DNA of 64,000 nucleotides, taken from Pagrus major. Taxonomy: Eukaryota > Chordata > Actinopteri > Spariformes > Sparidae. Each line of letters opens with the position of its first letter. The stretch's first letter is position 1. The stretch is from the NCBI RefSeq assembly GCF_040436345.1, contig NC_133237.1, positions 19,721,749 to 19,785,748 of the forward strand, read 5' to 3'. A program made the position numbers and the translations under genes. The notes under the pieces were generated by a model. It saw only the letters and a program-made list of their open reading frames with translations, had not been told where the DNA came from and searched no databases. Below, in pieces: positions 19,201 to 30,932 of the stretch.

Positions 19201-20129
19201 GGTCAGTAAACATGACGAATCTCACAGATATCCGACACATTTGGTGACAGATAGAAACAGCGCCGGGCGCAAACAGCAGATCCTTCGATGGTGCGTCAGG
19301 CTGGTTGTCAGTTTAGATTTTTTTTTCGGACTTGACTCTTTCACTTCCTTGAAACTCAGCTCTGCAATGTGGCTCTCCCTCTCGCTGCTGCATGTAATTC
19401 TTCACATCCTGTCGCAATAAACACTCAATATTTTGCGTATTCTTTGCAGGATGGCTGCAAAATTAGACCAGAAGTGTTTTTAATCTAATATGATTGATAT
19501 AAAATTTAAGCCTGCAAGTATATATATTGTGTGTGCGTGTGCGTATGTGTGTAAAAAGCAACATGTAGTTAACAAAGAAATGCTGATCCCAGAGCAGTTT
19601 ATCAGGCAGATTAGTTACCAACGTTAGCAGCAAACTGTGCAGTAGCTGGGAAGTAGGAAGAACAGGAAGAAGGGGCGTTAACTTCAACATCTGTCACAAT
19701 CTGCACATTTTATTCACCCCTCTCACATTTATGCTTGCATTGTATGAGGGGATTTGAAATAAAAGAACCAGTTTAAGAGGAATGTTTTGAGAAGCTTTAA
19801 TAAATTTGAAATTGGCAATTATTTTGTCAGAATTTCAACAAAAATAGTACCAGAAATGGAAAGTTTTTGATTCATGTTGGTGTAGTGTCCTAGTAACCCC
19901 CAATAGAGGGTGTTATATTATCAAATATGCCTCCTTTCCCTTTCACAAGGGTGGGGTCTTTGAATGGCTGCCTGATCATTTTACATCAACATCTTCATGA
20001 ATAGATGTTGTCTCTTAGCTTTTTCTCATCATCCTGTCCACATTCAGGCGCGCCGTTTGTGCAGAATCATGACATTTTTGTGTTGTCGTCTCGCACTTCA
20101 CACAGCTGTGATTGTGTTTCTCCCAGCAG

Positions 20130-23100
20130 ATGGCAGAGCCGGGCCGGACTGTGAGGGTGAGCGGTCTGCCCACAGACACTGAGGATAGCAGGCTGAAAGA
20201 TAAGCTATTTATTCACTTCCTGAGAGACAGGAATGGAGGAGGCGAAATAGACTCTGTCACTATTGTCAAGGCAACGCCCGTGTATGCCCTCATCACCTTT
20301 GAGGACAGTAGAGGTCAGTGGGGTCAGGATGTGTGCATGTGAAGTAGATAGATAGATAGATAGATAGATGGATAGATAGATAGATACTTTATTGATCCTT
20401 TACAGATAATTACTTTGTTACTTCAGCTACATTTGTAGTCAAGACAACCACGCAAGACGTCCAACACTGAAATATGACACATCTATAAAACAGCTATAAA
20501 ATATAGGTAAACATATAATAATAATAATAATGTCCAATGTCCAAAAGTGCTGCCTGTATTATCTGAAACTGTTGAACTGAAATTATATATAAAAAATAAA
20601 GAAGTATATAGAACACATATACACATGGATACCTAAAAAGTACATGTATGCATAGCATACTACATAACATGTTACATCTATTACAGAAACATGTAGCAGT
20701 GAAAATAGTATTGATTATATTATCATATTCACTAAAACCACTAATTAAGTATTAGTTTAAAACATTTAAAAATGAACTAAAGTTATCATCAGAATGTGAA
20801 GAAATAACAGTTCTGATCTTATATCAAAGACACCTATGTAAAGTGTTAGCATGCTAACAAGCTAACCCCAGGGCCGAAAACCTCTTTCTCACAGTGCTCC
20901 AAAGCTCCTGTGCTAGCAATGTAAACACAAACACTAGCTAACTCAGCTAGCTGCACAGCTAACTTAGCTAATGAGCTAACAGTAGCTACAGTCATAGATG
21001 GATATACAATACAGTTAGCAGCAGTTACTCTGGTGATATGCTGGCCCTATTTGTTGCAAGTATGAATTCAGCAGGCGGTCACTTCTCACACACTGCACCT
21101 TTAACTACAAATGCTCCATTCATTTTTTACTCTATAGACTCCAAACATTATAAGTAAGTGTAAGTATCGGACTCTGTCGGCTGCCACCAGTGATTTACAC
21201 TGAGCTGGAAGGTTGGCATGCACTTCAGCGGAGTAGCCAATGGTAAAAGAGCTTAGTCAGGATGCTTCACAGACTGAGATTGATTTCCCTCTGGTGACCC
21301 CCCTCACACAGTGGCACAGAGAGTTATTCGACAGAGACGGCACATTCTGGAAGTGGATGAGAAGAAGTGTAAAGTCACTGTAACTGAGCACAGTGAAAGC
21401 CTGGACCCAGACAAGGTACATTTATCTAGAATGTTAGGAAGTATATCAACAAATGCTGAATGTGCAGTAAAATCCATGAATGTTTCTCTTTTTCCGTCAT
21501 CGTAGGTCATCCCAAGGTTATCAGCAACAGTCGACTACAGCCAGCTTCCTGGGGGAGTGATGGCATTGACAAGCCTTCATAAGAGCCACCCTGATGTCCA
21601 GATAAACTACGATGCCACTGTGGATTTGTACACATTGTATGGCGCCTATTCCAAAGTCCAAGCTGCCTTGGCTCAGCTGTTTGGTCCACAACCAGCAGAA
21701 AACAAAGACTCAGGTCAACCTGACACCAGTGGCCCAAGGTCTGTTCAGGTAGCACAGAAGCCTCATACTCAGGAGGCAGAAGATAAGAGCAGGGAGGCTA
21801 ATAAGCGAGGAGAACAAAGAGAGGAAGTTCACTCTGATGAGTACAACTCAGACTCACATAGAGACCTGACACCTGGTGGTTATGGCTGGGAAGATACTGG
21901 TCAGATAGAGGCTGCAGCTCTGCAGCATCCTACAACATCAGAGGAGGAGTTCTTCATAATGGTGGACGCAGACATGTTCCAGTATGTGCAGAAACACTGT
22001 CGAAAGGATTACCAGCAAATCCTTAGTCAGCATGGTGTTGATGTGGTGGATATGACCAATCAGGGGTTGACAAGTCTGTTTCTGCAGGTCGCGACAGGAG
22101 TGGGGGACAATAGTCGATGTCAGGAGACCCTAAAGTTGGCAAAACAGGCAATGAGTAGTTTTTTCCAAGAGAACGAGATCAAAATCCGTCGAGCCCAGCT
22201 TCCTAAGATTATCCTGTCCCCAAGGGGGGGACTGCAAAGGGCGAAAGACACCTTAAGTGTCAGACTTCCCAAGCTTCTTCTGAATGAAGATGACCGAAAT
22301 ATTTACATTATTGGCAGCAGCAGTGATGTGTCTGAGGCCAAGCAGTTTCTCTTGCTGGACCAAAGTGAAGTGAGGGGAAAGAAAGAGGATGTAGCCAGTC
22401 TTCTTAGGTATCCTTCCTATGATTCAGGTTCATTAACTCGTGCAGATGAGCAGAGAGTCCCCCTCACCACAGCCCCCACTGTAGATCCAGTGGATGATAG
22501 GATAGATAGGCTGGTGAGGTCAGAGGAGGATGAGAGGAGAGCTGAAGGGGCCAGAAGGTATAAGCTAGCTGCTCGGTTTAAGGTTACAGGGCTGGCTGCG
22601 TTGGGCAGTCGGCCAACTGACTTCAGCGTACGAGGAGGGCTCTTGTCTCCCAGTAGGCAAGCGCGCCTTGGGCCAGTGTTAGGGCATGATGTACTGTCAG
22701 AAACAGCACAGATTAGTGGTGAGAAAGTCTCCAGAGCGGTATCCCAAAACACTGGAGGGGACATCTTGTTCAGGGGTGGAGATGATTTGTTTTCATCTCA
22801 TCTGATGCATAAAAACTCCTTGAACTCACATTTAACTGATGCTCGACCCAAGAGTTTAACGTCCCCCCTTAGCACAAATCAGTCCAGTTCATCAGGAAGT
22901 AGTCCACTTCCACCTGCTGGATCTGGATCTCCCTTGAAGCGAGCCAGCAGTTTCTCAGGAACTCCTCAGCAGAGGGTGCAAGTTACGGGTCAGAAGAGTC
23001 AAGACGACTCCAGCAGGTCAACAAACAGACCAAGGGCCAGGTCCTCTAGCAACAGTATCAGGGAAACAGGGAAGGACAAGCGTGAAGTCCATAATGCAGA

Positions 23101-25802
23101 GATTACTGTTCCCTATGTGATGTGGCAGCACATAAAAGAGGCCTACAGCACCCGAGTGGACGACCTGACTTCTGATGTCCAGGTGAAAGAGAGACGCTCA
23201 GAGGTTAGTAGTGATCTGACTGTCACCTTACGAGGGGCAGAATCATCCAAAGTGAGTTCATGTCGACTAGGTTTACAGAGGCTGGTTGATTCGGTTTCAG
23301 CAGACTTCTCCACAATGCAACTGCACTTGTTAGAGCTCGGTATCACTGACGAAGCAGATGAAACCTTACAGGCCTGTTGTGCGGATGTACGTAGCCGCTT
23401 CAAGAAAGTTACCATCGTGATCGTAAAGGATAGTTTATTTCTTCTTGGTCCAAAACAGTTGTGTTCTCAGGTACGCGCTGCACTGCGGGAGGTATTTTCA
23501 GGAGATTTAGCCCAAATACCAGATCAGCAGGACTTCTCTTCCTCTGCTTCCTCCAGTTTGAATCCATCCACATTTTTACAAACGAATGAGGACACAAGCC
23601 CGCACAGTAATCCTCAGGGGATCCCAGCGAGCCAAACAAGCAAAGCTGATTGGACTGGTAGTAGTCAGGAAAGGGGAACACAAAGTAGAAGTGACCTCCA
23701 AGAGTCAGAGCATGTGAATGGAACTATTAGCAAGCCAGCGGTGAGGAAAGAACCGGTCATTAAGGAGAAAGTAAGAATCGTAAGCACAGTGGAGATGGAT
23801 GGACAGAGGACTGAGATCAACCACTCTAAAACAGGAAATGATAACAGTGCGAGACATGTAGATGGAGTTATGGCAACAACAACCCGTACTGATAAAGACA
23901 TGGCCCTTCATACGAAAGAGAAAAGGGATAGATCACAGCAAAGACAAACCGAGATCCAGGACACCCCGGAGGAATCCAGGCCAGGTCTCAGAGCCCCAGC
24001 GGCCATCTGTGTGTGTGGAGATAGTGAGAAGTTGATGACCAAAACTAAGTGTGGAGCTACCTTGTGCTCAAAGTGCCTGGACACTGTACATGACCACTGC
24101 AAAGTTTGCCATGAGACACCACGAGGCATCCAGGGCAAAATAAGCTCCTCTAGAATCCACATCAGCGTGCCGGGTCACAAGAAAGACTCTGCTATCAAGA
24201 TCACTTACTGCATTCCTGATGGTATCCAAGAGGTAAGAGGCTTATTTTAAACATATTCTCTGTGATAACTGAGGACAGGAGTGCATGTTAATCTTTCATC
24301 CGGGAGGAGAAGATAAATGATATACGGAGCAACGGCCACTTAGTTGATGTCTTTTTACTGGTTACTGTACAACAGTCCTAGTCAATCATCAACATGTTGA
24401 TCTTCTAATGTTTTACTTGGTATCACTTCCCAGAAAATTGTATTATTCTGTGTAAGACGTTTGTTACACATTTTTCGTGTTGTAGTTGCCTCCTACACAA
24501 TGTCAGCAAGCATTTAGATGAATGTAACACCCTCCTGCACGGCAGATTATGATTTACTGCGAAGTACCAGAAAATACACAGTGACATCATAGTGTTGTGT
24601 AGGAAGGCTATGCTCTTCACAAGGTTCTTGATCTACCCCAGCAGGCTGCGCATGTTTGTTTACTGTCAGATACCATCAAAATGAAATGTGCTAAGGGATC
24701 ACGTAGAGCTTTAAAGGGGCAGTTCACCCCAAAAATAAAAAACACACGGTTCCTCTTACCTGCAGTGCTATTTATCCGTCTAGATAGTTTCAGTGTCTGG
24801 CTTCTTGTGACTATAATGGGACTAGATGGCACTTTGTGGTGTTCGAAGTACCAAAAAAATACATTTGAAAAACTCACCCGCAGTATCTCTTTCCAGAAAT
24901 GATGACAGTCATGGACAAGAGTCGAGCTAACTAAGCTAACTAATATTACAGTTAAGCCAAGGAGGACCCTTTAACGATGTGTCTTAAATGACTCGTTACT
25001 GAGAAAAGTAATAATATTACTGAATTACTGAATAATGCGTAACAACCCAACAGTGTCCATGAATAGATGCACACCTCCTTCAGCACGATGGTACTGTTAG
25101 TGGGTGTAGATTGGTCTGTGGATTATCTTGCGTAACCATGATGGTCATGGTCATGATTTCAACAAAGAGACATTGCTGTTTATTTGGCATTTTGAGCACC
25201 ACAAGCCATCTAGTTCCATTATATTCGAGAGAAGGCAGACCTCTCTATGGCTGATATCTCCAAAACTCTGCAACTCACACCAAAACAATCTAGATGGATC
25301 ACTGCAGGTAAGAGGAGAAATATGTATTTTTGTTTTCTTTGGGCAGAACAGTCCATTTAATAGCAAGATTTAGCTTTTAGCTTCCGAGACTTTGTTTACC
25401 TCGCTTTCTGTCTTCCCAGGTGGGTCACCCCTCTCCAGGAAAACCATTTCAAGGAGGAACGTTTGAATCCTACTTTCCTGACTGCGACAAGACAAGGAAG
25501 CTGCTGCCCAGGCTGGAGAAAGCCTTCAGGCAGGGACTCACCTTCACAGTGATGGAAAAAGAGACAGGGGGCAGGGTCACCTGGGACTGCATCCCACACA
25601 AGACCACCCTGCATGGAGGCAAACCGGGGTGAGTGAGGTCTAACGGAGCTGGAGAACTGAAGGCCACACCAGTTCATGTATCTGAGATGAACTGTCTTCT
25701 TTTTTTGTCCCTCTCAGGAACGGTTACCCAGACTCCACGTACCTGTCTCGCTTGTCAGATGTCTTGACCTCACACGGGATCGAGGAGCCAAAGGAAATCT
25801 GA
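20130..25802 (+). CDS. RRM-KH-degenerate RING-Deltex (DTC) protein, IFI35/DTX3L-like
   Basis: Five coding exons: 20130-20313, 21312-21415, 21506-24232, 25420-25628 and 25718-25802; 3,309 bases, 1,102 residues. Residues 1-90 form an RRM-like fold region (VRVSGLP and YALITFED as the RNP-like strands) resembling NMI, IFI35 and RBM43. Residues 105-156, about 245-383 (ending near IIGSSSDVSEAK) and 627-758 look KH-like as in DTX3L/RBM43. Residues 385-620 are a serine-rich linker. A RING-like cluster spans 931-964, and the DTC domain runs from about 975 to the end (VGHPSPGKPF, HKTTLHGG, NGYPDSTYLSRL). The RING has CxC in place of CxxC and Ala947 at the histidine ligand. In the DTC, Pro1064, Asn1076 and Val1090 stand where DTX2 has His582, His594 and Glu608. 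Family role: Deltex proteins ubiquitinate targets and bind ADP-ribose; activity here is doubtful. The family assignment is firm; the exact orthologue is not known to me. Confidence 0.88.
20347..20410. repeat. GATA microsatellite with TTTATTGATCC tail
   Basis: About ten TAGA/TGGA units are followed by TACTTTATTGATCCTTTACA. In fish genomes this tail commonly adjoins GATA arrays and is probably the end of a retroposon in reverse orientation. The source element is not present. Confidence 0.75.
20790..21104 (+). mobile_element. GCTAAC-rich element, copy 1
   Basis: It shares GCATGCTAAC, an AGCTCCTGTG stretch, TAAACACAAACACT and CAGTTAGCAGCAGTTACTCT with the copy at 63,101-64,000, and ends in CTGCACCTTTAA. 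Another copy lies reversed near 48,100-48,460. It is non-coding, and the left end is eroded. Confidence 0.65.
24233..25419 (+). other. Deltex-like gene intron carrying an inverted repeat pair
   Basis: Intron between donor GAG|GTAAGA at 24,233 and acceptor CTTCCCAG at 25,419. It contains two opposed copies of one fish repeat (24,711-24,948 and about 25,120-25,360) and no coding segment. Stops follow the exon 4 frame within six codons, so the intron must be removed to reach the DTC domain. Confidence 0.8.
24711..25360. mobile_element. paired inverted copies of a TTAA-ended repeat
   Basis: The left arm starts TTAAAGGGGCAGTTCACCCC. The right arm, read in reverse, starts TTAAATGGACTGTTCTGCCC. Both continue through CCTCTTACCTGCAGTG, CTAGAT and ATAATGG(G/A)ACTAGATGGC in the same order over about 200 bases. 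The family is one I recognise from percomorph genomes. It may be two insertions or one fold-back element. Confidence 0.8.
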
Positions 25803-26305
25803 GGAGTTCATCTGTAGTTTTATATTTTTTGTGGTCAGAGCCATTTGCACTATATTTGTATCATGATAAGTGACAGGGTGTATTGCTGTGTTTGAGCAAG
25901 TTCGTGATGTCTGGTGATGTATATATATTTCTTTCAGAGTTATAGCTGTCATTGCAGCTGGATTTTTAAATTTTATAACCTGCCTCACTGTTGCTTTGTG
26001 TAGGATAGATTCAAAGTGTGTAATCGACAAATGTGACCAACCAACATTTTCATGAATTATTTCAAAAAGCATTCCTGAACATTTTCTCATAGTTTCAGCT
26101 TTGTTTTGTAAAAAAAAAAAAAAGTGTACTATTTTGTACTGTATGTATAGTGCTGCATTGAAATACATTTTGTTTGGTCGTGTGCAGTTTAAAGGATCAT
26201 CTAATTTAGGGAAAAATGGATGATATTTTTGGGGTGTTAAATTAATGACTTTATAAAAATCAGTATCAAGAAATCACAGAAATAAAAAAGCACATCTCCT
26301 GACGT
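25803..26305 (+). other. 3' untranslated region of the Deltex-like gene
   Basis: After the TGA at 25,800-25,802 the sequence is AT-rich and ends near a canonical AATAAA at 26,281-26,286. That gives a 3' UTR of about 500 bases. Confidence 0.65.
26281..26286 (+). terminator. poly(A) signal AATAAA, Deltex-like gene
   Basis: First canonical AATAAA on the plus strand that follows the stop codon at a normal distance. It is 35-40 bases from an opposing AATAAA on the minus strand. Confidence 0.6.
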
Positions 26306-26320
26306 TTTGTTATGCTTTTT

Positions 26321-26326
26321 TTTATT
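26321..26326 (-). terminator. vat1: candidate distal poly(A) signal of vat1
   Basis: TTTATT on the plus strand is AATAAA in the vat1 direction. It lies 5.2 kb past the vat1 stop. A nearer candidate stands at 27,770-27,765. No canonical signal was seen between 28,200 and the stop at 31,507, which argues for an unusually long 3' UTR. Confidence 0.35.
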
Positions 26327-29104
26327 AGTCCTGGAAAACATGTAAGGCATATGGTAACATTACACACTGAAGCGTTACAAGCTCTAGAGGCCATGTGGAT
26401 ACCATGGCACCACGCAGTAAACCCAGAGTCAAGCACAGAAGCAGCATCAATTCAAAGGGTTTAAAAAACAAAGTCTAGACGAGAAGAGTGTTTGCAACCA
26501 GGAAAAGAAAACCCAAAACCAAACAACACAAGGCAGGACGAGAACTAGCTTAGAAATCAACCTGTTGGGTATGCCTTGTAGAAAATTGCCAGTGGTGGCT
26601 GAACTCTAACAGGAGGTGTGTAGTGGGATGGATGTGAAGTGAGTTTCGGAAGCATTCCCAGAGATAGGTTAAGGTGTTTCGTGAATGTACCAGCTGTGCC
26701 CGTGCTGAGGGTGAGGACAGGGAGGCAGGAGGCACTGGGGGCAGTGGATTGGCTTCAGTTGGCACGACTGGAAGGGCTTTCTCCTCTCTCACACCACGCC
26801 ACTACATGACTACTAAACTACCATGGAAAGAGAAGGTGAGCTGTACATAAACACATGCCTTATTTTCTGGTCGACTACACATGCATCCTAAGTGCTGTAC
26901 ACGACAAGCCCAGTCAGGTTGTACTTCCGTAGCATCTCTGTAATGTTTCTGTGATGTTGCCGCATCGCAATACCGTAAAAAATAAATGCAAGGGAAAGAA
27001 TAGCTGCAGGCAGATGTGGTTGTTTGGGTTCTCGGTGTGGATGAGTGAACACAGCGGCTCAGACAGAGCCTCTCCTTTAGACTCGGAATACTAAAGCTTA
27101 CACCAAACATGGATGTGTGAAGGAAAGTTGGTGTGACAGTTTGTGCAGTGAACTCAGTGAAACACAGTGAATTGAATGATGTGTGTGTGTGTGTTAGTAG
27201 ATGCAAAATTAAGTGGTTTCTTACATGAAGAAAACTGCTGTTTGGAATGACCTGAGAAACCATAGAAAACAGAAAGAAATTCACCTGAAAGCTAAACGGT
27301 GGGAGTCTGTGAGGGACTTCAGCTACACAAGACGAGACAGACAGAAGAGTAGCTATCGGAAATACTACACTCATTGTCTTAGTGCATTTCTCAGACCTAA
27401 AACTACGAGTGTTAATTAGTCATATCAAATCTGAAACTGCAAATGTTCAGAATTTTTTTTTTTTGTGGATTTTTACTTTGAAACACTGTTTTTCTCCCGT
27501 GCATCTCTGAGTTGCTAGGTACTCTTGCATAAGTGTCTGGAATGACTGGGAAACCACTTCAAGATGACACACACTGCAGCTTTACCATGATGGAAGTGCT
27601 CTCAGGCAGCAGGCCACCCGCCCAACTGATTGAGTTCATCTCAAAGGCATCTTAGCTCAAAAGGAGCGAGGGGAAAATGTTGAAAAGAAAGAAAAAGATC
27701 ATAATCTGTTTTCCACATGCCGATGCATGCATGCAATTTCAAATTCCAGATGTCAAAGTAATGTTTTATTTGCCACGAATGTGTATGGAGAGAGTAGGGG
27801 GTGATATGGAGAGGCGTTTTTGGCTGGCTGCTGCTGCTGCTGCTGCTGGACTGCGACTGTTGCACCGGCCAAGAGGCTCTGCGGATGCAGCACAGGAAAA
27901 GAGGAACGTCTTTAATAATCCTTGAGCGAACTGAGATCAGTTGTAAAGCGGAAATGTTGTGTCTGGGGCAGGCCAGGGCTGAGCTATGATCAGCCAATAA
28001 GCTGGGGTTTTGTGCAGCTGTGTTACACTATTGGCATCCCTGCACAGCTGTGTGAAAACATCTGCTCCCTCACTTGCTATACAAGCTGTTTGGAAACAAA
28101 CTGAAAGAAACAGAAAACTATACAGAGGGATACCATGGAGCTTTGGATTTTTGAAGGATTATCTGTGAATCTATGTGTCTTTTGGTGCTGTGTCCAGTTC
28201 CTTTTCACTGTGATACTCATATTATGGTTGTAAACACTTAGGAGGAATCAACCTGTGGCGGTCGACGTGATGTGAGAGCTGGTAAAACACAGTGAAAAGG
28301 ATTTAAATGCAGAGGGAACCGCCTCAGATTGAGGTAAACTGTGTGCAAGGAGAGAGGCACAGTGCAGGCCTACGCTTGAGCAAGACTGCAACCAATCAAA
28401 AACTACAAATTGTGTTAAAACTTTTGTAAACCGCAGCGAAAATTCTGTCAGCACCCATGAGCGTTTTGGGATACAAATCTGTCACACGACTCTTTTGCAT
28501 TTTCATTTTTCTTCAAGGTTGATGGAAATGCATCCAATACCAGAATTTTCTTCATATTTTTTATGCACTGTTAATATTCAAAGCATTGACAGAGGAATAT
28601 ACATACAATTTGGCACACATGGTTCGGACCAACAAAAAGACTTGTATCACATTTAAAAGGAGTGCAGGTTGGCAGGTCCCCACATAAAGAGTATGAGCTT
28701 TGAACTTTAAACCCTTGGATAACAAAAAAAAAACAAAAACAAAAACAAATGGAAATATAAAGGTAAATTAAAATAACATATTAAGTAAAACATCCTTTTT
28801 TTTTTTTACTGAAGCGTTTGTTTCTCACATGGCACTCGGAACAGAAGCACCGTCCACAGGTTCACAAAGGGAGCCCAGCAGATTAGAACAGAACACTAAC
28901 CAGAGGCTGACAGGACACAGTCACTCCCCACACCAGCGTGGCGGTCGCACTCCAGCCCAGTTCACTCCGCCCTGCTCCACATTTTACTTCCCACAGTCAG
29001 GGATGGATGAATGCTTTGATTTTAGCTGCCACCCAGGAGAAGTTGGCCCGGGCAGGGACTGGCAAGCTTAAAATGAGGGGACCTTTACATGAGTGTGTGT
29101 TTCT

Positions 29105-29106
<2 letters not shown>

Positions 29107-29135
<29 letters not shown>
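29107..29135. repeat. GT dinucleotide array
   Basis: About fourteen uninterrupted GT units, followed by GCCACCTGTG. Confidence 0.95.
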
Positions 29136-30861
29136 CCACCTGTGCTTTCATTGAGCCTCAGCAGATACACCAGGAGTGGATGATGGGAAACAGGCTGCAA
29201 ACCTGGAGCAGAATCAAAGCCTGCGTGGGACTGGAGTGCGACTGCCATGCTTGTAAGTGCATTAAGATCAGCGAGCAGAGTGCAAAATACTAATACCAAC
29301 TGTCCTCATAACACAGGCCTCTTATCAGACAGGAGGGGGAGATAGAGTAAGAAGGGAGGGGTCGGGTGGGAGCTACATAATACTGTAGCGGAGTAGTGTG
29401 AGGGTTGCAGGGGCAGGGTGGGTGCTTTTAAAACCTGACAAACGACCTGAGGACACACACGTCTTCACACACAATGGCACACCACACACAGCACATGAGG
29501 GAGGCCACTCATGCTAACACAACAACTTTTTTCATTTTTTTTTTTCAAATATTTTGTTTTTTACAAAGTCACTAGTCACCATCTGAGTCTCAACACTGAG
29601 GCCGGGCTCACAGACAGGAAGGCAGGCAGGCGGGCGGGCGGGTGGGTGGATGGGCGGATAGGTAAATGTCAGAGGTTTAAAGTTGATATCCTCCTACTTG
29701 AAAAAAGATTTGGAGTCCACCCAGTGGGATTTGTGATGAAACACTAAGGATTATACCTGATTACACCTTTGGCCATTAGGGGGAGCGGTGTGCTGTGTTA
29801 GCAAGCATACTGCTAATTGCACACATTGTCAATACTTGAATTTCAGACTGAAGTGCAACACTTAAAACCTTGAAAAAACTGCCCCACCTCCTCGTTTCAA
29901 CATCTGAAACCCTTAATACATTCTACACCTGTTGAAACACCGGTCGACAGCACCGACTGTTGGCAAATCTCAAGTTAGGGAGGCAGAAAACCAAGAGAGA
30001 CACAGGGAGAGGGAGTCACAGTGCCTTCTCTGACGAGCCTGACGCCTGTTGCTATGCCGACCATAGAGAGGGAAATGGAAAAGGAGGGAGAGAGAGTGAG
30101 AGGAGCAGAGAGAAGGAGGGGAGGCGAAGTATGGACGCCAGCTTGAATTGCATTCTCCTCTCTCAGGTCAGGGTGATCGACAGGCCAGCGGTCGCTGTGA
30201 AAGGAGCAGAATGCCATGGAATGCCTCGAGGAGGTTTGGGGAGGAGAGAGCCTGATCCTGAAGGCGAAAAAAAAAGGACCGGCATTCACCTTCTTAACTT
30301 GCTCATTTCAGACGCTACACTGTCTCAGCGCGACAGTGCCTCTTTCATCACATTCAGAGTGTGTATGTTTGTGTGTGTATGCGTGGCTTGTTTGAACAGA
30401 AACAAATTCTCTCTTAATTGGCACTGCGCACTTCTTGCCAACAGTTGGTCAGCTAGAAAAATCTGTAACTATGGAGAGGGGAGCTGAGCAATGATTTCTG
30501 CCTCCCTATTCAACGCTGCACAGAAAGGCTCATTATGGGGGGAAATTCATATTCAGGCAAGTTACTATATTAACTTCACGGGACGTTTTGGTGGGAATGC
30601 ATGCATTACGGAGCTGTTCCCTCACCACTGATGAAGGCCCTGTAGCATTAACACCATTGTCAGAGCAGTCAAACATCATGATCAAAACCATGATGCAAAT
30701 ATCTCCAGGGGAGGTGGGGCGCACCAGCCAATCACAGGCATCTCTGACTCATCCTCAGTGACATAACTAAGCGTTGGACACTAAGAGAGCAACGTGTGGG
30801 TGGGTGTGGTTCTCCGCTTATCTGCCTTGTCTTTGTGCCTGTCTGCGGGTCCGGCCGGTGG

Positions 30862-30932
30862 ATGGGGTGGAGGTGGAGGTGGGGGTGGGGGTGGTGTGGG
30901 AGGTGGTGGTAGTGGAGGTGGGGGGGGGGGGG
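30862..30932 (+). repeat. G-rich tract with G-quadruplex potential
   Basis: Repeated GGTGG and GGGGTGG units end in an uninterrupted run of twelve or more G. The plus strand has many GGG runs with short loops. If vat1's 3' UTR spans this, its RNA would be C-rich here. Confidence 0.8.

Larger units (their letters stand above)
20314..21311 (+). other. Deltex-like gene intron after first coding exon
   Basis: The donor follows 20,313 and the acceptor is CACACAG|TGG at 21,311. The intron contains a GATA microsatellite with a retroelement-like tail (20,347-20,410) and a GCTAAC-rich repeat ending in TGCACCTTTAA (about 20,790-21,104). Confidence 0.75.

Noticed and set aside
26802..27374. Minus-strand frame of 190 codons
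   Set aside because: No domain, low-complexity composition and position in the presumed vat1 3' UTR; no splice partners.
29960..30487. Plus-strand frame of 175 codons
   Set aside because: Arg/Glu/Gly-rich readout of a purine-rich stretch with no family match.
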